NCBI GenBank assembly: GCA_021199655.1
Contig: JAJQHQ010000041.1
Span: 34,757 to 78,484, forward strand
Source: Lachnospiraceae bacterium
GTDB lineage: Bacteria > Bacillota > Clostridia > Lachnospirales > Lachnospiraceae
Direction: 5' to 3'
Length of the DNA: 43,728 bases
Below are positions 32,280 through 40,293 of this stretch, piece after piece. Every line of letters begins with the position of its first letter. Within the stretch, counting starts at the first letter, position 1. Made by a program: the position numbers and the translations under genes. The notes below the pieces were generated by a model. It had not been told where the DNA came from, did no database searches, and saw only the letters and a program-made list of their open reading frames with translations.

Positions 32280-32666
32280 ATGGAAAATGCAGAGGTTCAC
32301 ACTTATAAACTGGATAATGACGAAACGTTCGGCGAGGTGAGTATCGCGGACGAGGTCGTGGCGATGATCGCGGGGCTTGCCGCCTCCGAGGTGGAGGGTG
32401 TCGCTTCTATGGCGGGCAATGTGACGCGCGACCTGATCAATAAGCTCAGTATGAAGAGTCTGTCGAAGGGCGTCCGGATCACTGTGGACGAGAATAAGAC
32501 TGTGAAGGCTGCACTGGCGATTAACATCCGCTACGGCTACAATGTGCCGGATACCAGCGCGCAGGTTCAGGAAAAGGTCAAGACGGCGATCGAGACCATG
32601 ACGGGACTTAACGTGGCTGAGGTCAATGTCAAGATCGTCAATGTAGAGATGGAAGAGAATGAGTAG
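32280..32666 (+). CDS. Asp23/Gls24 family envelope stress protein
   Basis: This 128-residue protein belongs to the Asp23/Gls24 (AmaP-associated, DUF322) family of small cytoplasmic proteins tied to envelope stress. The family pattern is clear: GEVSIADEVVAMIAGLAASEVEGVA, then SKGVRITVDE and late VAEVNVKIVNV. It starts with GGAGG 6 nt upstream and is the first gene of the nusB-to-recN block, a usual place for it in Clostridia. The upstream hairpin ATGCCC/GGGGTAT (about 32205-32223) may end the Uma2 transcript. Confidence 0.9.
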   Translation: MENAEVHTYKLDNDETFGEVSIADEVVAMIAGLAASEVEGVASMAGNVTRDLINKLSMKSLSKGVRITVDENKTVKAALAINIRYGYNVPDTSAQVQEKVKTAIETMTGLNVAEVNVKIVNVEMEENE

Positions 32667-32686
32667 GGCGAGGGACGCTAAGAGGA

Positions 32687-33109
32687 ATGAAAAGAAGCGA
32701 GATCAGAGAGAATGTATTTAAGCTGGTATTTTGCGGGGACTTTTACAGCATGACCGAGCTGCCGGATCAGGTAGAGAGCTTTTTTGAAGAGGCGGTTCTT
32801 CCGGATGAGGAGAGCGGATTTTCAAAATTCAGCGAGGAAGAACGTCAGGAGATCACGGATCGGTTCAATCAGGTGAAGGACCGGGTTCACGAGATTGACG
32901 CGAAGATCAATGAGGTGGCGCAGGGCTGGAAGACAGAGCGCATGGGAAAAGCGGAACTGGCGGTTCTGCGGCTGGCAGTCTACGAGATGCTGTATGATGA
33001 GACGGTTCCCGTGAAGGTAGCGATCAACGAGGCGGTGGAGCTCGCCAGAAAGTACGGCGGGGACGACGCGCCGGCCTTTGTCAACGGGGTTCTGGCAAAA
33101 CTGGCATGA
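32687..33109 (+). CDS. nusB: Transcription antitermination factor NusB
   Basis: NusB binds boxA RNA with NusE (S10) and supports antitermination of rRNA operons. The 140-residue protein has the typical N-terminus (SEIRENVFKLVFCGDF) and C-terminal helices (ELAVLRLAVYEMLYDETVPVKVAINEAVELARKYG...FVNGVL). It is 20 bp after the Asp23 gene and is co-transcribed. Confidence 0.96.
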   Translation: MKRSEIRENVFKLVFCGDFYSMTELPDQVESFFEEAVLPDEESGFSKFSEEERQEITDRFNQVKDRVHEIDAKINEVAQGWKTERMGKAELAVLRLAVYEMLYDETVPVKVAINEAVELARKYGGDDAPAFVNGVLAKLA

Positions 33110-33129
33110 TATGCGCGGGGCCGGGCGGC

Positions 33130-33171
33130 ATCCCGTACGGAGTGCGGGATATGCATTGCGCGGAGCGCAAT
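33130..33171. other. Two hairpins with GGA triloops between nusB and xseA
   Basis: ATCCCGTAC (33130-33138), GGA, GTGCGGGAT (33142-33150) and then ATTGCGC (33155-33161), GGA, GCGCAAT (33165-33171). Both have three-base GGA loops. No T run follows, so they are more likely mRNA processing or stability elements, or a small repeat, than terminators. Confidence 0.6.
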
Positions 33172-33197
33172 TCTGCATGCAAAGTTAAGGGAGAAGG

Positions 33198-34412
33198 ATG
33201 CAGCGAAAGGTTTATTCGGTCGGCCAGATCAACAGTTATATCAAAAATATGTTTACGCAGGATTTTGTGCTGAACCGCGTCAGTGTGTCCGGGGAGGTGT
33301 CCAACTGCAAGTACCATTCGTCCGGGCATATTTATTTTTCGCTGAAGGACGAATCAGGGACGCTTGCCTGCGTGATGTTTGCCAGTGCCAGAACGGGACT
33401 GGCTTTTCGGCTATGTGACGGAATGCAGATCGTGGCGGATGGAAGCGTCAGCGTCTATGAGCGGGACGGAAAATATCAGCTCTATGCGACGCGCATCCGG
33501 AAGGACGGAGCCGGGCTCCTGTATGAGAGATATCTGGCTTTGAAGCAGGAACTCGAAGAGATGGGGATGTTTGCACCCGAATATAAACAGCCGATACCTG
33601 CCTTTGTGAGAAAACTCGGTGTGGTGACAGCTCCTACCGGAGCGGCCGTGCGCGATATTATCAATGTGTCAAAGCGCCGCAATCCCGGGATACAGATTAT
33701 CCTCTATCCGGCGAAGGTGCAGGGAGATGGGGCGGCCGAGAGCGTGGCGGCGGGATTGTATGCGCTGGACACTCTGGGGCTTGACGTGATCATCGTTGGG
33801 CGCGGCGGCGGCTCGATTGAAGACCTGTGGGCGTTTAATGAAGAACTTGTCGCGCGGGCAATATTTGAGTGCCGGACGCCCGTGATTTCGGCAGTCGGGC
33901 ATGAGACAGATACGACGATCGCGGATTTTGCGGCGGATCTGCGCGCGCCGACGCCCTCCGCGGCAGCGGAGCTTGCGGTGCCGGATGTCGGGGCGGTTCT
34001 GGAGCAGCTGTATACCCAAAAGACATCGTTTGACCGGCTGATGAAAAACCGGATCTCCATGGAACGGATGAAGCTGGAGCGTTATCAGCTGCGCATGCGC
34101 TACGCTTCTCCGCAGCAGCGTGTGCGGGAGCAGCGACAGCACCTGGCGGATCTGGAGGAGACACTGACAGACGATATGCGGCGGCTTCTGGAGATACGAA
34201 AGCAGCAGATGGCGCTTTATGTGCAGAAGCTGAAAAATGTTTCACCGCTGGAAAAGCTTACGCAGGGCTATGCCTGTGTGACGGATACGGCCGGGGCGCG
34301 CGTTTATTCGACCGGTCAGGCCGCTAAAGGAGACGCGTTGCGCATTTATGTGTCGGATGGCTGCATTGAGGCGGAAGTGACCGGGACGGAGACTTTCAAA
34401 ATGCAGGAATGA
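33198..34412 (+). CDS. xseA: Exodeoxyribonuclease VII large subunit
   Basis: XseA, with XseB, degrades single-stranded DNA in both directions. The 404-residue protein has the N-terminal OB fold (VSGEVSNCKYHSSGHIYFSLKD) and the catalytic core (GVVTAPTGAAVRDI; IIVGRGGGSIEDLWAFNEE; SAVGHETDTTIADFAADLRAPTPSAAAELA), followed by a coiled-coil and the C-terminal strand. It follows nusB as usual; the start has AAGGGAGAAGG upstream. Confidence 0.95.
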   Translation: MQRKVYSVGQINSYIKNMFTQDFVLNRVSVSGEVSNCKYHSSGHIYFSLKDESGTLACVMFASARTGLAFRLCDGMQIVADGSVSVYERDGKYQLYATRIRKDGAGLLYERYLALKQELEEMGMFAPEYKQPIPAFVRKLGVVTAPTGAAVRDIINVSKRRNPGIQIILYPAKVQGDGAAESVAAGLYALDTLGLDVIIVGRGGGSIEDLWAFNEELVARAIFECRTPVISAVGHETDTTIADFAADLRAPTPSAAAELAVPDVGAVLEQLYTQKTSFDRLMKNRISMERMKLERYQLRMRYASPQQRVREQRQHLADLEETLTDDMRRLLEIRKQQMALYVQKLKNVSPLEKLTQGYACVTDTAGARVYSTGQAAKGDALRIYVSDGCIEAEVTGTETFKMQE

Positions 34413-34560
34413 GACGCAGAAAAACGTGTTTTAGAAGCAGCAAAGTCTGGAAAAAGACAGCAGAGACCTGTAGAAGTGTTCTGAAAAAAACGGGAAACAG
34501 GAAAAGATGGGATGCAGAGATATGCTGCAGATTCAGTTTTAGAGAAAGGCGGACAACAGG

Positions 34561-34848
34561 ATGGACGAGCGCAAAAAGGATGCTTCGATATCAACATCAG
34601 CATCGGAGGTAACGCCCGGGCAGGAGAACCCTGCGCAGGGATCGGAAGCAGACATTTCCCTTGAAGCGTCCTTTGAAAAGCTGGACACTCTTCTGGAACG
34701 TCTGGAAGACCGGGAGATTCCGCTGGAGGAAGCGTTCACCCTGTATCAGCAGGGAGTGGAGCTGATCCGCCGGTGCAATGAGAAGATCGATACCGTAGAA
34801 AAGAAGATTCTTGTGATGACAGGAGATGGTGGATTTGACGAATTTTGA
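34561..34848 (+). CDS. xseB: Exodeoxyribonuclease VII small subunit with extended N-terminus
   Basis: XseB is the small helical partner of XseA. The core (SLEASFEKLDTLLERLEDREIPLEEAFTLYQQGVELIRRCNEKID) is typical. About 30 extra hydrophilic residues precede it (S, E, T, Q rich), which most XseB lack. xseA and xseB are usually adjacent or overlapping; here 148 bp separate them, with no supported gene between. The start at 34561 has AAAGGCGG upstream; a later start is possible. Confidence 0.88.
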   Translation: MDERKKDASISTSASEVTPGQENPAQGSEADISLEASFEKLDTLLERLEDREIPLEEAFTLYQQGVELIRRCNEKIDTVEKKILVMTGDGGFDEF

Positions 34849-35725
34849 CGAGCAGATGAAAAAACGCGTGGCAGAGATCAACAGTGTGATCCGGGGGTAC
34901 CTGCCTGAGGTGGAAGGATTTCAGTGCACGCTTCTGGACGCGGTGGACTACAGCATGCTGGTCGGCGGCAAAAAGCTGCGTCCGCTTCTGATGCAGCAGA
35001 CCTTTGTGATGTTCGGGGGCACTTCGAACGCGATCCGGCCGTTCATGGCGGCGATGGAAATGATTCACACGCATTCCCTGATCCACGACGACCTGCCGGC
35101 GCTGGATAACGATGAATATCGCCGCGGAAAAAAGACGACGCATGCGGTCTATGGGGAGGCGATGGCAATTCTCGCCGGAGACGCGCTTCTGAATCTGGCT
35201 TATGAGACGGCGGTGAAAGCGTTTGCGGAAGCACCGGGTGATCCCAATGTGCCGCGCGCACTGGAGATCCTGACACGAAAGACCGGAAGCTATGGTATGC
35301 TTGGCGGACAGTCGGTGGACGTAGAGTATGCCGGGAAACCATTGACGGATGAACAGCTTTCCTTTATCTATGGCCTGAAGACCGGAGCCCTGATCGAAGC
35401 TTCCATGATGATCGGAGCGGTGCTCGCAGGCGCTTCTGATGAAGAAACGGAGCAGATCGAGCAGGCGGCGCGGTGCGTCGGGATGGCATTTCAGATTCAG
35501 GACGACATCCTCGATGTCACTGGCAGCGAAGAAGAACTCGGTAAGCCGGTCAACAGCGATGAGAAAAACCAGAAGACCACCTGGGTGACGGTGCATGGTC
35601 TGGATGCGGCCCGGGAAGATGTTGAACGCTACTCGAAAGAAGCGGTGCGGCTGCTTGGCGGCCTGCCGTACGAGAACGAGTTTCTGGATGAGCTGATATT
35701 GCATTTGATAAACAGAACTATGTAA
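34835..35725 (+). CDS. ispA: Farnesyl/geranyl diphosphate synthase-type polyprenyl synthetase
   Basis: This enzyme condenses isopentenyl diphosphate with allylic diphosphates to farnesyl diphosphate in the isoprenoid pathway. The two Asp-rich motifs are present, DDLPALDNDEYRRG (FARM) and DDILDVTGS (SARM), plus GGKKLRP and KTGALIEAS. The start is uncertain: AGGAG at 34821-34825 fits TTG 34835 (9 nt) or GTG 34829 (3 nt); the ATG at 34826 touches the site and is less likely. It overlaps xseB and is followed 21 bp later by dxs, a natural pathway neighbour. Confidence 0.93.
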   Translation: MTNFDEQMKKRVAEINSVIRGYLPEVEGFQCTLLDAVDYSMLVGGKKLRPLLMQQTFVMFGGTSNAIRPFMAAMEMIHTHSLIHDDLPALDNDEYRRGKKTTHAVYGEAMAILAGDALLNLAYETAVKAFAEAPGDPNVPRALEILTRKTGSYGMLGGQSVDVEYAGKPLTDEQLSFIYGLKTGALIEASMMIGAVLAGASDEETEQIEQAARCVGMAFQIQDDILDVTGSEEELGKPVNSDEKNQKTTWVTVHGLDAAREDVERYSKEAVRLLGGLPYENEFLDELILHLINRTM

Positions 35726-35746
35726 AATACAAAGGAGGCGGCGCTT

Positions 35747-37609
35747 ATTTTTCTGGAGCAGATTAAGGAAGCAAACGATATCAAAAAGCTGGATCGGAAA
35801 GACTTACCGGTGCTGGCGCAGGAAATCCGCGAATTCCTGATTCAGAAAATCAGCGAGACAGGGGGGCATCTGGCTTCCAATCTGGGCGTGGTGGAGCTGA
35901 CAATGGCGCTCCATCTTTCATTGGATCTGCCGAAGGACAAGCTGATCTGGGATGTCGGGCATCAGTCTTATACACATAAGATTCTGACCGGGCGTAAGGA
36001 CGGATTTGATTCTCTTCGCAAATACGGAGGTATGAGCGGATTTCCAAAGCGCGCGGAGAGCAGCTGCGACGCATTTGATACCGGACACAGCTCGACCTCA
36101 GTCTCTGCCGGACTCGGGTATGTCTGTGCGCGGGATATTGCGGGGGAGGATTATACGGTCGTCTCGGTGATCGGCGACGGCGCGCTCACCGGAGGCATGG
36201 CTTACGAGGCCCTCAACAATGCGGCGCAGCTCAAAACGAACTTTATTATCATACTGAATGACAATAATATGTCCATTTCGGAGAATGTCGGCGGGATCTC
36301 CACTTATCTGGGCAATATCCGTACAGCCGAATCGTACAAGAATTTTAAATCCGATCTGGAAAATAAGCTGAATAAAATCCCGGTGTACGGCGACCCGTTG
36401 GTGCGCGGCATCCGCAGGACCAAACAGAGCATCAAACAGCTGGTCGTGCCGGGAATGTTTTTTGAGGAAATGGGTCTGACCTATTTAGGACCAATCGACG
36501 GTTACAACATGGCGCAGATGCAGCGCGTGCTGGAGGACGCGAAGCGTGTGAAGGGCGCGGTGATCGTGCATGTGATCACGAAAAAAGGAAAAGGCTATGA
36601 ACCGGCCGAACGGATGCCGGCGCGTTTTCATGGGGCGGAGCCGTTCGATACAGAGACCGGACTTCCGAAAAACAGAAAGAAAAAGGCGGCTTATACGGAT
36701 GTTTTTTCTACTGTAATGTGCAAGATGGGAGCGCGGGAGCCGCGTCTGGTGGCGGTGACGGCTGCCATGCCGGACGGGACCGGGCTGAAGCGGTTCCGCA
36801 ATATGTATCGGGACCGGTTTTTCGATGTCGGAATCGCCGAGGCGCACGCGGTGACCTTTGCGGCTGGACTGGCGGCGGGCGGCATGAAGCCCGTGGTGGC
36901 GGTGTATTCTTCCTTTTTGCAGCGCGCCTATGACCAGATCATCCACGACGTCTGCATCCAGAACCTGCCGGTCGTATTTGCGATTGACCGCGCCGGGCTG
37001 GTCGGCAGCGACGGGGAGACGCATCAGGGGATTTTCGACCTTTCCTATCTCACGGAAATTCCGAATATGTGCGTGATGGCACCGAAAAATAAATGGGAGC
37101 TCGCCGATATGCTGAAATACGCGATCGCCTACGACGGACCGATCGCCCTTCGCTATCCGAGAGGGGAGGCCTATGACGGCCTGAAGGAATTCCGCGACCC
37201 CATCGTATACGGAAAAAGCGAGATCCTTTATGACGAATGCTCTCTGGCGCTGGTTGCGATCGGGAGCATGGTAAAGACGGCAATCGAGGTGCGGGCGCTC
37301 CTGAAGACGCTCGGCTATGGCTGTACCATCGTAAACGCGCGGTTTGCCAAGCCCATTGATGAAGACATGCTTGCCTATCTGGCTAAGGACCACAGTCTGG
37401 TCGTGACGATGGAAGAAAATGTCCGATCCGGCGGCTTCGGTGAAAAGGTGCTGGAATACTACAACGAGACACAGGCAGATCTGCGCGTGATGCAGATCAC
37501 ACTGCCGGACGACTATATCGAGCACGGCAGCGTGGATGTCCTGAAAAAAGAGGCCTGCATCGACGCGGAGTCGATATTCAAGAAGATTGTGGCGGAGTAT
37601 CTGCCGTGA
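35747..37609 (+). CDS. dxs: 1-deoxy-D-xylulose-5-phosphate synthase with non-canonical start
   Basis: DXS makes deoxyxylulose 5-phosphate from pyruvate and glyceraldehyde 3-phosphate with thiamine diphosphate, the first step of the MEP pathway. The motifs are intact: GHQSYTHK, GDGALTGGMAYEALNNA (ThDP binding), FDVGIAEAHAVTFAAG and DRAGLVGSDGETHQG. The family N-terminus (LEQIKEANDIKKL) begins upstream of the first ATG/GTG/TTG. AGGAGG at 35733-35738 points to ATT at 35747 (8 nt spacing), giving 620 residues, the usual length. A GTG start at 35810 would remove about 21 conserved residues. The ATT may be a real rare start, a recent G-to-T change, or a sequence error. Confidence 0.9.
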   Translation: MFLEQIKEANDIKKLDRKDLPVLAQEIREFLIQKISETGGHLASNLGVVELTMALHLSLDLPKDKLIWDVGHQSYTHKILTGRKDGFDSLRKYGGMSGFPKRAESSCDAFDTGHSSTSVSAGLGYVCARDIAGEDYTVVSVIGDGALTGGMAYEALNNAAQLKTNFIIILNDNNMSISENVGGISTYLGNIRTAESYKNFKSDLENKLNKIPVYGDPLVRGIRRTKQSIKQLVVPGMFFEEMGLTYLGPIDGYNMAQMQRVLEDAKRVKGAVIVHVITKKGKGYEPAERMPARFHGAEPFDTETGLPKNRKKKAAYTDVFSTVMCKMGAREPRLVAVTAAMPDGTGLKRFRNMYRDRFFDVGIAEAHAVTFAAGLAAGGMKPVVAVYSSFLQRAYDQIIHDVCIQNLPVVFAIDRAGLVGSDGETHQGIFDLSYLTEIPNMCVMAPKNKWELADMLKYAIAYDGPIALRYPRGEAYDGLKEFRDPIVYGKSEILYDECSLALVAIGSMVKTAIEVRALLKTLGYGCTIVNARFAKPIDEDMLAYLAKDHSLVVTMEENVRSGGFGEKVLEYYNETQADLRVMQITLPDDYIEHGSVDVLKKEACIDAESIFKKIVAEYLP

Positions 37610-37619
37610 AGTAAGCTTT

Positions 37620-37840
37620 ATGTCACATTCTCGCCGGATACCAGGCCCAGACATCCACCGCAGCCACGTTGATTTTTGCATTTTTCTTGCGCCGCTTATT
37701 ATCCCTTGCTTCGCTGGAACTCGCTTTGCTCAGACAATGGCGAAACAAGGGAAGCTATGCTCGAAAAATTTGCAAAAATCTGCCTACCGTCTGCTTGTGG
37801 ATGTTCTGGGCTATGGAACCGTCCGGCCCGGATGTGACAT
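37620..37840. mobile_element. MITE-like 221-bp imperfect palindrome
   Basis: The ends ATGTCACAT (37620-37628) and ATGTGACAT (37832-37840) are inverted repeats, and most of the two 95-100-bp arms pair: CCCAG and CATCCAC (37646-37658) with GTGGATG and CTGGG (37797-37810), GATTTTTGCA (37671-37680) with TGCAAAAATC (37771-37780), TTTTTC with GAAAAA, and CCCTTGCTTCGC (37703-37714) with GCGAAACAAGGG (37740-37751), around a 25-bp loop. No coding frame is convincing. I could not see a clear target duplication. It resembles a miniature inverted-repeat element or a large RNA hairpin inserted between dxs and tlyA. Confidence 0.65.
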
Positions 37841-37873
37841 GCGATCAGAATAGAAAGGAAAACTTCGGGATCA

Positions 37874-38788
37874 ATGAAAGAACGCTTAGACATTTTACTT
37901 GTGCAGCGTGCCCTTGCGCCTTCGCGTGAGAAAGCAAAGGCACTGATCATGGCAGGAGAGGTGCTTGTCGATGGTCAGCGCGAGGATAAGGCCGGTACGA
38001 TGATCGACACCAGCGCCGCGGTCACGGTGAAAGGCGGGAAACTCCGTTACGTGAGCCGCGGCGGCCTGAAGCTGGAAAAAGCCATGCAGACCTTTGACGG
38101 GATTACGCCCGAGGGAAAAGTCTGCATGGATGTCGGCTCGTCCACGGGCGGCTTTACCGACTGCATGCTCCAGAATGGAGCCCGGAAAGTATATGCGGTG
38201 GACGTGGGCCACGGTCAGCTCGACTGGGGGCTGCGCAACGACCCGCGCGTCGTCTGCATGGAGCGGACCAATATCCGCTATGTCTTGCCGGAGGACATTG
38301 AAGAAGCACCTTCCTTTGTCTCTGTCGATGTATCTTTCATTTCCCTGACAAAGGTGCTTACTCCTGTGCGGAATCTGATGGCCGGATCGGGAGATATTGT
38401 CTGTCTCATCAAGCCGCAGTTTGAAGCCGGCCGCGAGAAGGTAGGCAAAAAAGGCGTCGTCCGCGACCCGAAGGTACACGAGGAAGTCATACGCGCTGTG
38501 ATCACATATGCGGCGGGGATAGGTCTGCCGGCGCGCGCACTCGACTATTCGCCGGTCAAGGGACCGGAGGGAAATATCGAATATCTGGTGTGGCTGAAAA
38601 AAGAAGGAATTGTTCCGGCAGAGGAGACAGCTGAGAATGATGGCAACAGAACCCCGGCAGATGGTATTAGCTCCGGCTGCATGGTTATCGGGAATTCTGA
38701 AATTATGACGGCACCGGATAACGATGGCAGCGTGACCGACCGGGAGGTGGTCCGTGTCGTGGCTGAGGCGCACGCGGCGCTGGACTGA
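37874..38788 (+). CDS. tlyA: TlyA-family 2'-O-ribose rRNA methyltransferase
   Basis: TlyA proteins methylate ribose in 16S/23S rRNA using S-adenosylmethionine; some affect capreomycin sensitivity. The 304-residue protein has an N-terminal S4 RNA-binding domain (RLDILLVQRALAPSREKAKALI, residues 4-60) and an FtsJ-like domain with the SAM motif DVGSSTGGFTDC (86-97) and VDVSFISL. Residues about 245-285 form an extra hydrophilic stretch (N, G, S, E rich) before the usual C-terminal helix. It lies in the conserved order before nadK. The ribosome binding site is weak. Confidence 0.92.
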   Translation: MKERLDILLVQRALAPSREKAKALIMAGEVLVDGQREDKAGTMIDTSAAVTVKGGKLRYVSRGGLKLEKAMQTFDGITPEGKVCMDVGSSTGGFTDCMLQNGARKVYAVDVGHGQLDWGLRNDPRVVCMERTNIRYVLPEDIEEAPSFVSVDVSFISLTKVLTPVRNLMAGSGDIVCLIKPQFEAGREKVGKKGVVRDPKVHEEVIRAVITYAAGIGLPARALDYSPVKGPEGNIEYLVWLKKEGIVPAEETAENDGNRTPADGISSGCMVIGNSEIMTAPDNDGSVTDREVVRVVAEAHAALD

Positions 38789-38858
38789 AGCTTTTCCGGT
38801 ATGGCAGATGAATCGAGCGGCAAAAGGACTGCGGCATTAACAGACTGAGGAATCATGA

Positions 38859-39740
38859 ATGAACGTTTTTTATGTCATCTCAAATGAACTGAAGGATCCG
38901 GGACAGGAGACGGCGCGTTTTATCCGCTCCTATATAGAGGAGCGGGGAGGAACGTGTTTCTTAAGAGGCGGGCACACGGCAGGCGTATCCGAAGTGGAGT
39001 CGCCTTCTGCCCAGCAGTACCGCTATACGGATGCCAGACAGATTCCGGGGGAGACGCAGTGTGTACTGGTGCTTGGCGGCGACGGCACACTGCTGCAGGC
39101 AGCGAGAGATCTGGTGGAATGTTCCATACCGCTCCTTGGCGTAAACATGGGAACGCTCGGCTATCTGGCAGAGATTGAGAAAAAGAATATCACGGAAGCA
39201 CTGGAAGCTCTGCTTAAGGATAAATTTTCCATTGAAGAACGCATGATGTTAAGCGGTACGGCTCTGCATCAGAACCGGAAGCTCATGCAGGACATTGCGC
39301 TCAATGACATTGTTATCACACGAAGCGGCCGCATGCGTGTCGTGGATTTTAACATCTATGTAGACGGAGTATTTTTAAACGCGTATTCTGCCGACGGAAT
39401 CATCGTCTCGACTCCGACCGGATCGACCGGCTACAGCCTTTCTGCCGGAGGACCGATCGTGGCTCCGTCTGCTTCCCTGCTGCTTTTGACCGCAATCGCT
39501 CCTCACACCCTGAACTCCAGACCGATTGTCCTTCCGGGGACGGCTGAGGTCGTGATCGAGGTCGCAAGCGGGCATGTCACAGATATCGACGGTGCGGAGG
39601 CAACCTTTGACGGCGACACTTCTGTGAAGCTCAATGTGGGCGACCGGGTGGTGATTTCGCAGGCGGAGCAGAAGACAAAGCTGGTCAAGATGAAAAACAC
39701 AGGCTTTCTGGAAATCCTGCGGGAGAAGATGAATAAATAA
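38859..39740 (+). CDS. nadK: NAD kinase
   Basis: NadK phosphorylates NAD to NADP with ATP or polyphosphate. The 293-residue protein has GGDGT (73-77), GTLGYLAEI, the LNDIVI stretch and the NAD-binding TPTGSTGYSLSAGGP. Residues 36-62 are a variable loop before the core. GAGG precedes the start. It is co-transcribed with tlyA (70 bp) and argR (86 bp). Confidence 0.95.
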   Translation: MNVFYVISNELKDPGQETARFIRSYIEERGGTCFLRGGHTAGVSEVESPSAQQYRYTDARQIPGETQCVLVLGGDGTLLQAARDLVECSIPLLGVNMGTLGYLAEIEKKNITEALEALLKDKFSIEERMMLSGTALHQNRKLMQDIALNDIVITRSGRMRVVDFNIYVDGVFLNAYSADGIIVSTPTGSTGYSLSAGGPIVAPSASLLLLTAIAPHTLNSRPIVLPGTAEVVIEVASGHVTDIDGAEATFDGDTSVKLNVGDRVVISQAEQKTKLVKMKNTGFLEILREKMNK

Positions 39741-39826
39741 ATTTTCTGCCATGCCCACTTTGCGGGCACCACGAAATAGAAAAGCAGATGGCAGTAAGCA
39801 GCGAACCAAAATCGCAAAGGAGTATC

Positions 39827-40291
39827 ATGAAAATCGGAAGGCATGCAAAAATCATAGAACTGATCGGGAAATATGAGATCGAGACACAGGAAGAACTGGC
39901 GGAATACCTGAAAAAAGAAGGGTTTCAGGTCACCCAGGCAACGGTCTCACGGGACATCCGCGAACTGAAGCTGACAAAGACCGCGGCTCATAACGGAAAG
40001 CAGAAATATGTGCTCATGCAGCCCTCTGAATCCGGACAGAGCGCGGAGGCTGGCGAGCGCTACCTGCGTGTTCTCAAAGATGGTTTTGTATCGATGGAGA
40101 TGGCGCAGAATATCCTGGTGGTAAAGACAGTATCCGGCATGGCAATGGCGGTCGCGGCAGCCATCGACGCCATGAACTGGTCCGAAGTGGCCGGGTGCAT
40201 AGCCGGGGACGATACCATCATGTGCGCGAACCGGAGCACGGACGATACCCTGATCGTTATGGAGAAGATTCACAGGATTGTGGGGGGATAA
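39827..40291 (+). CDS. argR: Arginine repressor ArgR
   Basis: ArgR is a hexameric arginine-sensing repressor and activator of arginine metabolism genes. The 154-residue protein has the N-terminal winged helix (TQEELAEYLKKEGFQVTQATV SRDIREL, residues 20-46) and the C-terminal oligomer domain with the arginine-binding Asp pair in AGDDTIM. The start at 39827 is fixed by AAAGGAG 6 nt upstream. argR before recN is the normal order in Firmicutes. Confidence 0.95.
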   Translation: MKIGRHAKIIELIGKYEIETQEELAEYLKKEGFQVTQATVSRDIRELKLTKTAAHNGKQKYVLMQPSESGQSAEAGERYLRVLKDGFVSMEMAQNILVVKTVSGMAMAVAAAIDAMNWSEVAGCIAGDDTIMCANRSTDDTLIVMEKIHRIVGG

Positions 40292-40293
40292 TT

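Noticed and set aside
34409-34612. Possible small gene between xseA and xseB
   Set aside because: The frame of 67 codons is basic with no family likeness, overlaps both genes and has no good ribosome binding site.
36485-37681. Long antisense frame over dxs
   Set aside because: His/Arg-rich translation typical of a shadow frame in GC-rich coding sequence; dxs is certain on the other strand.
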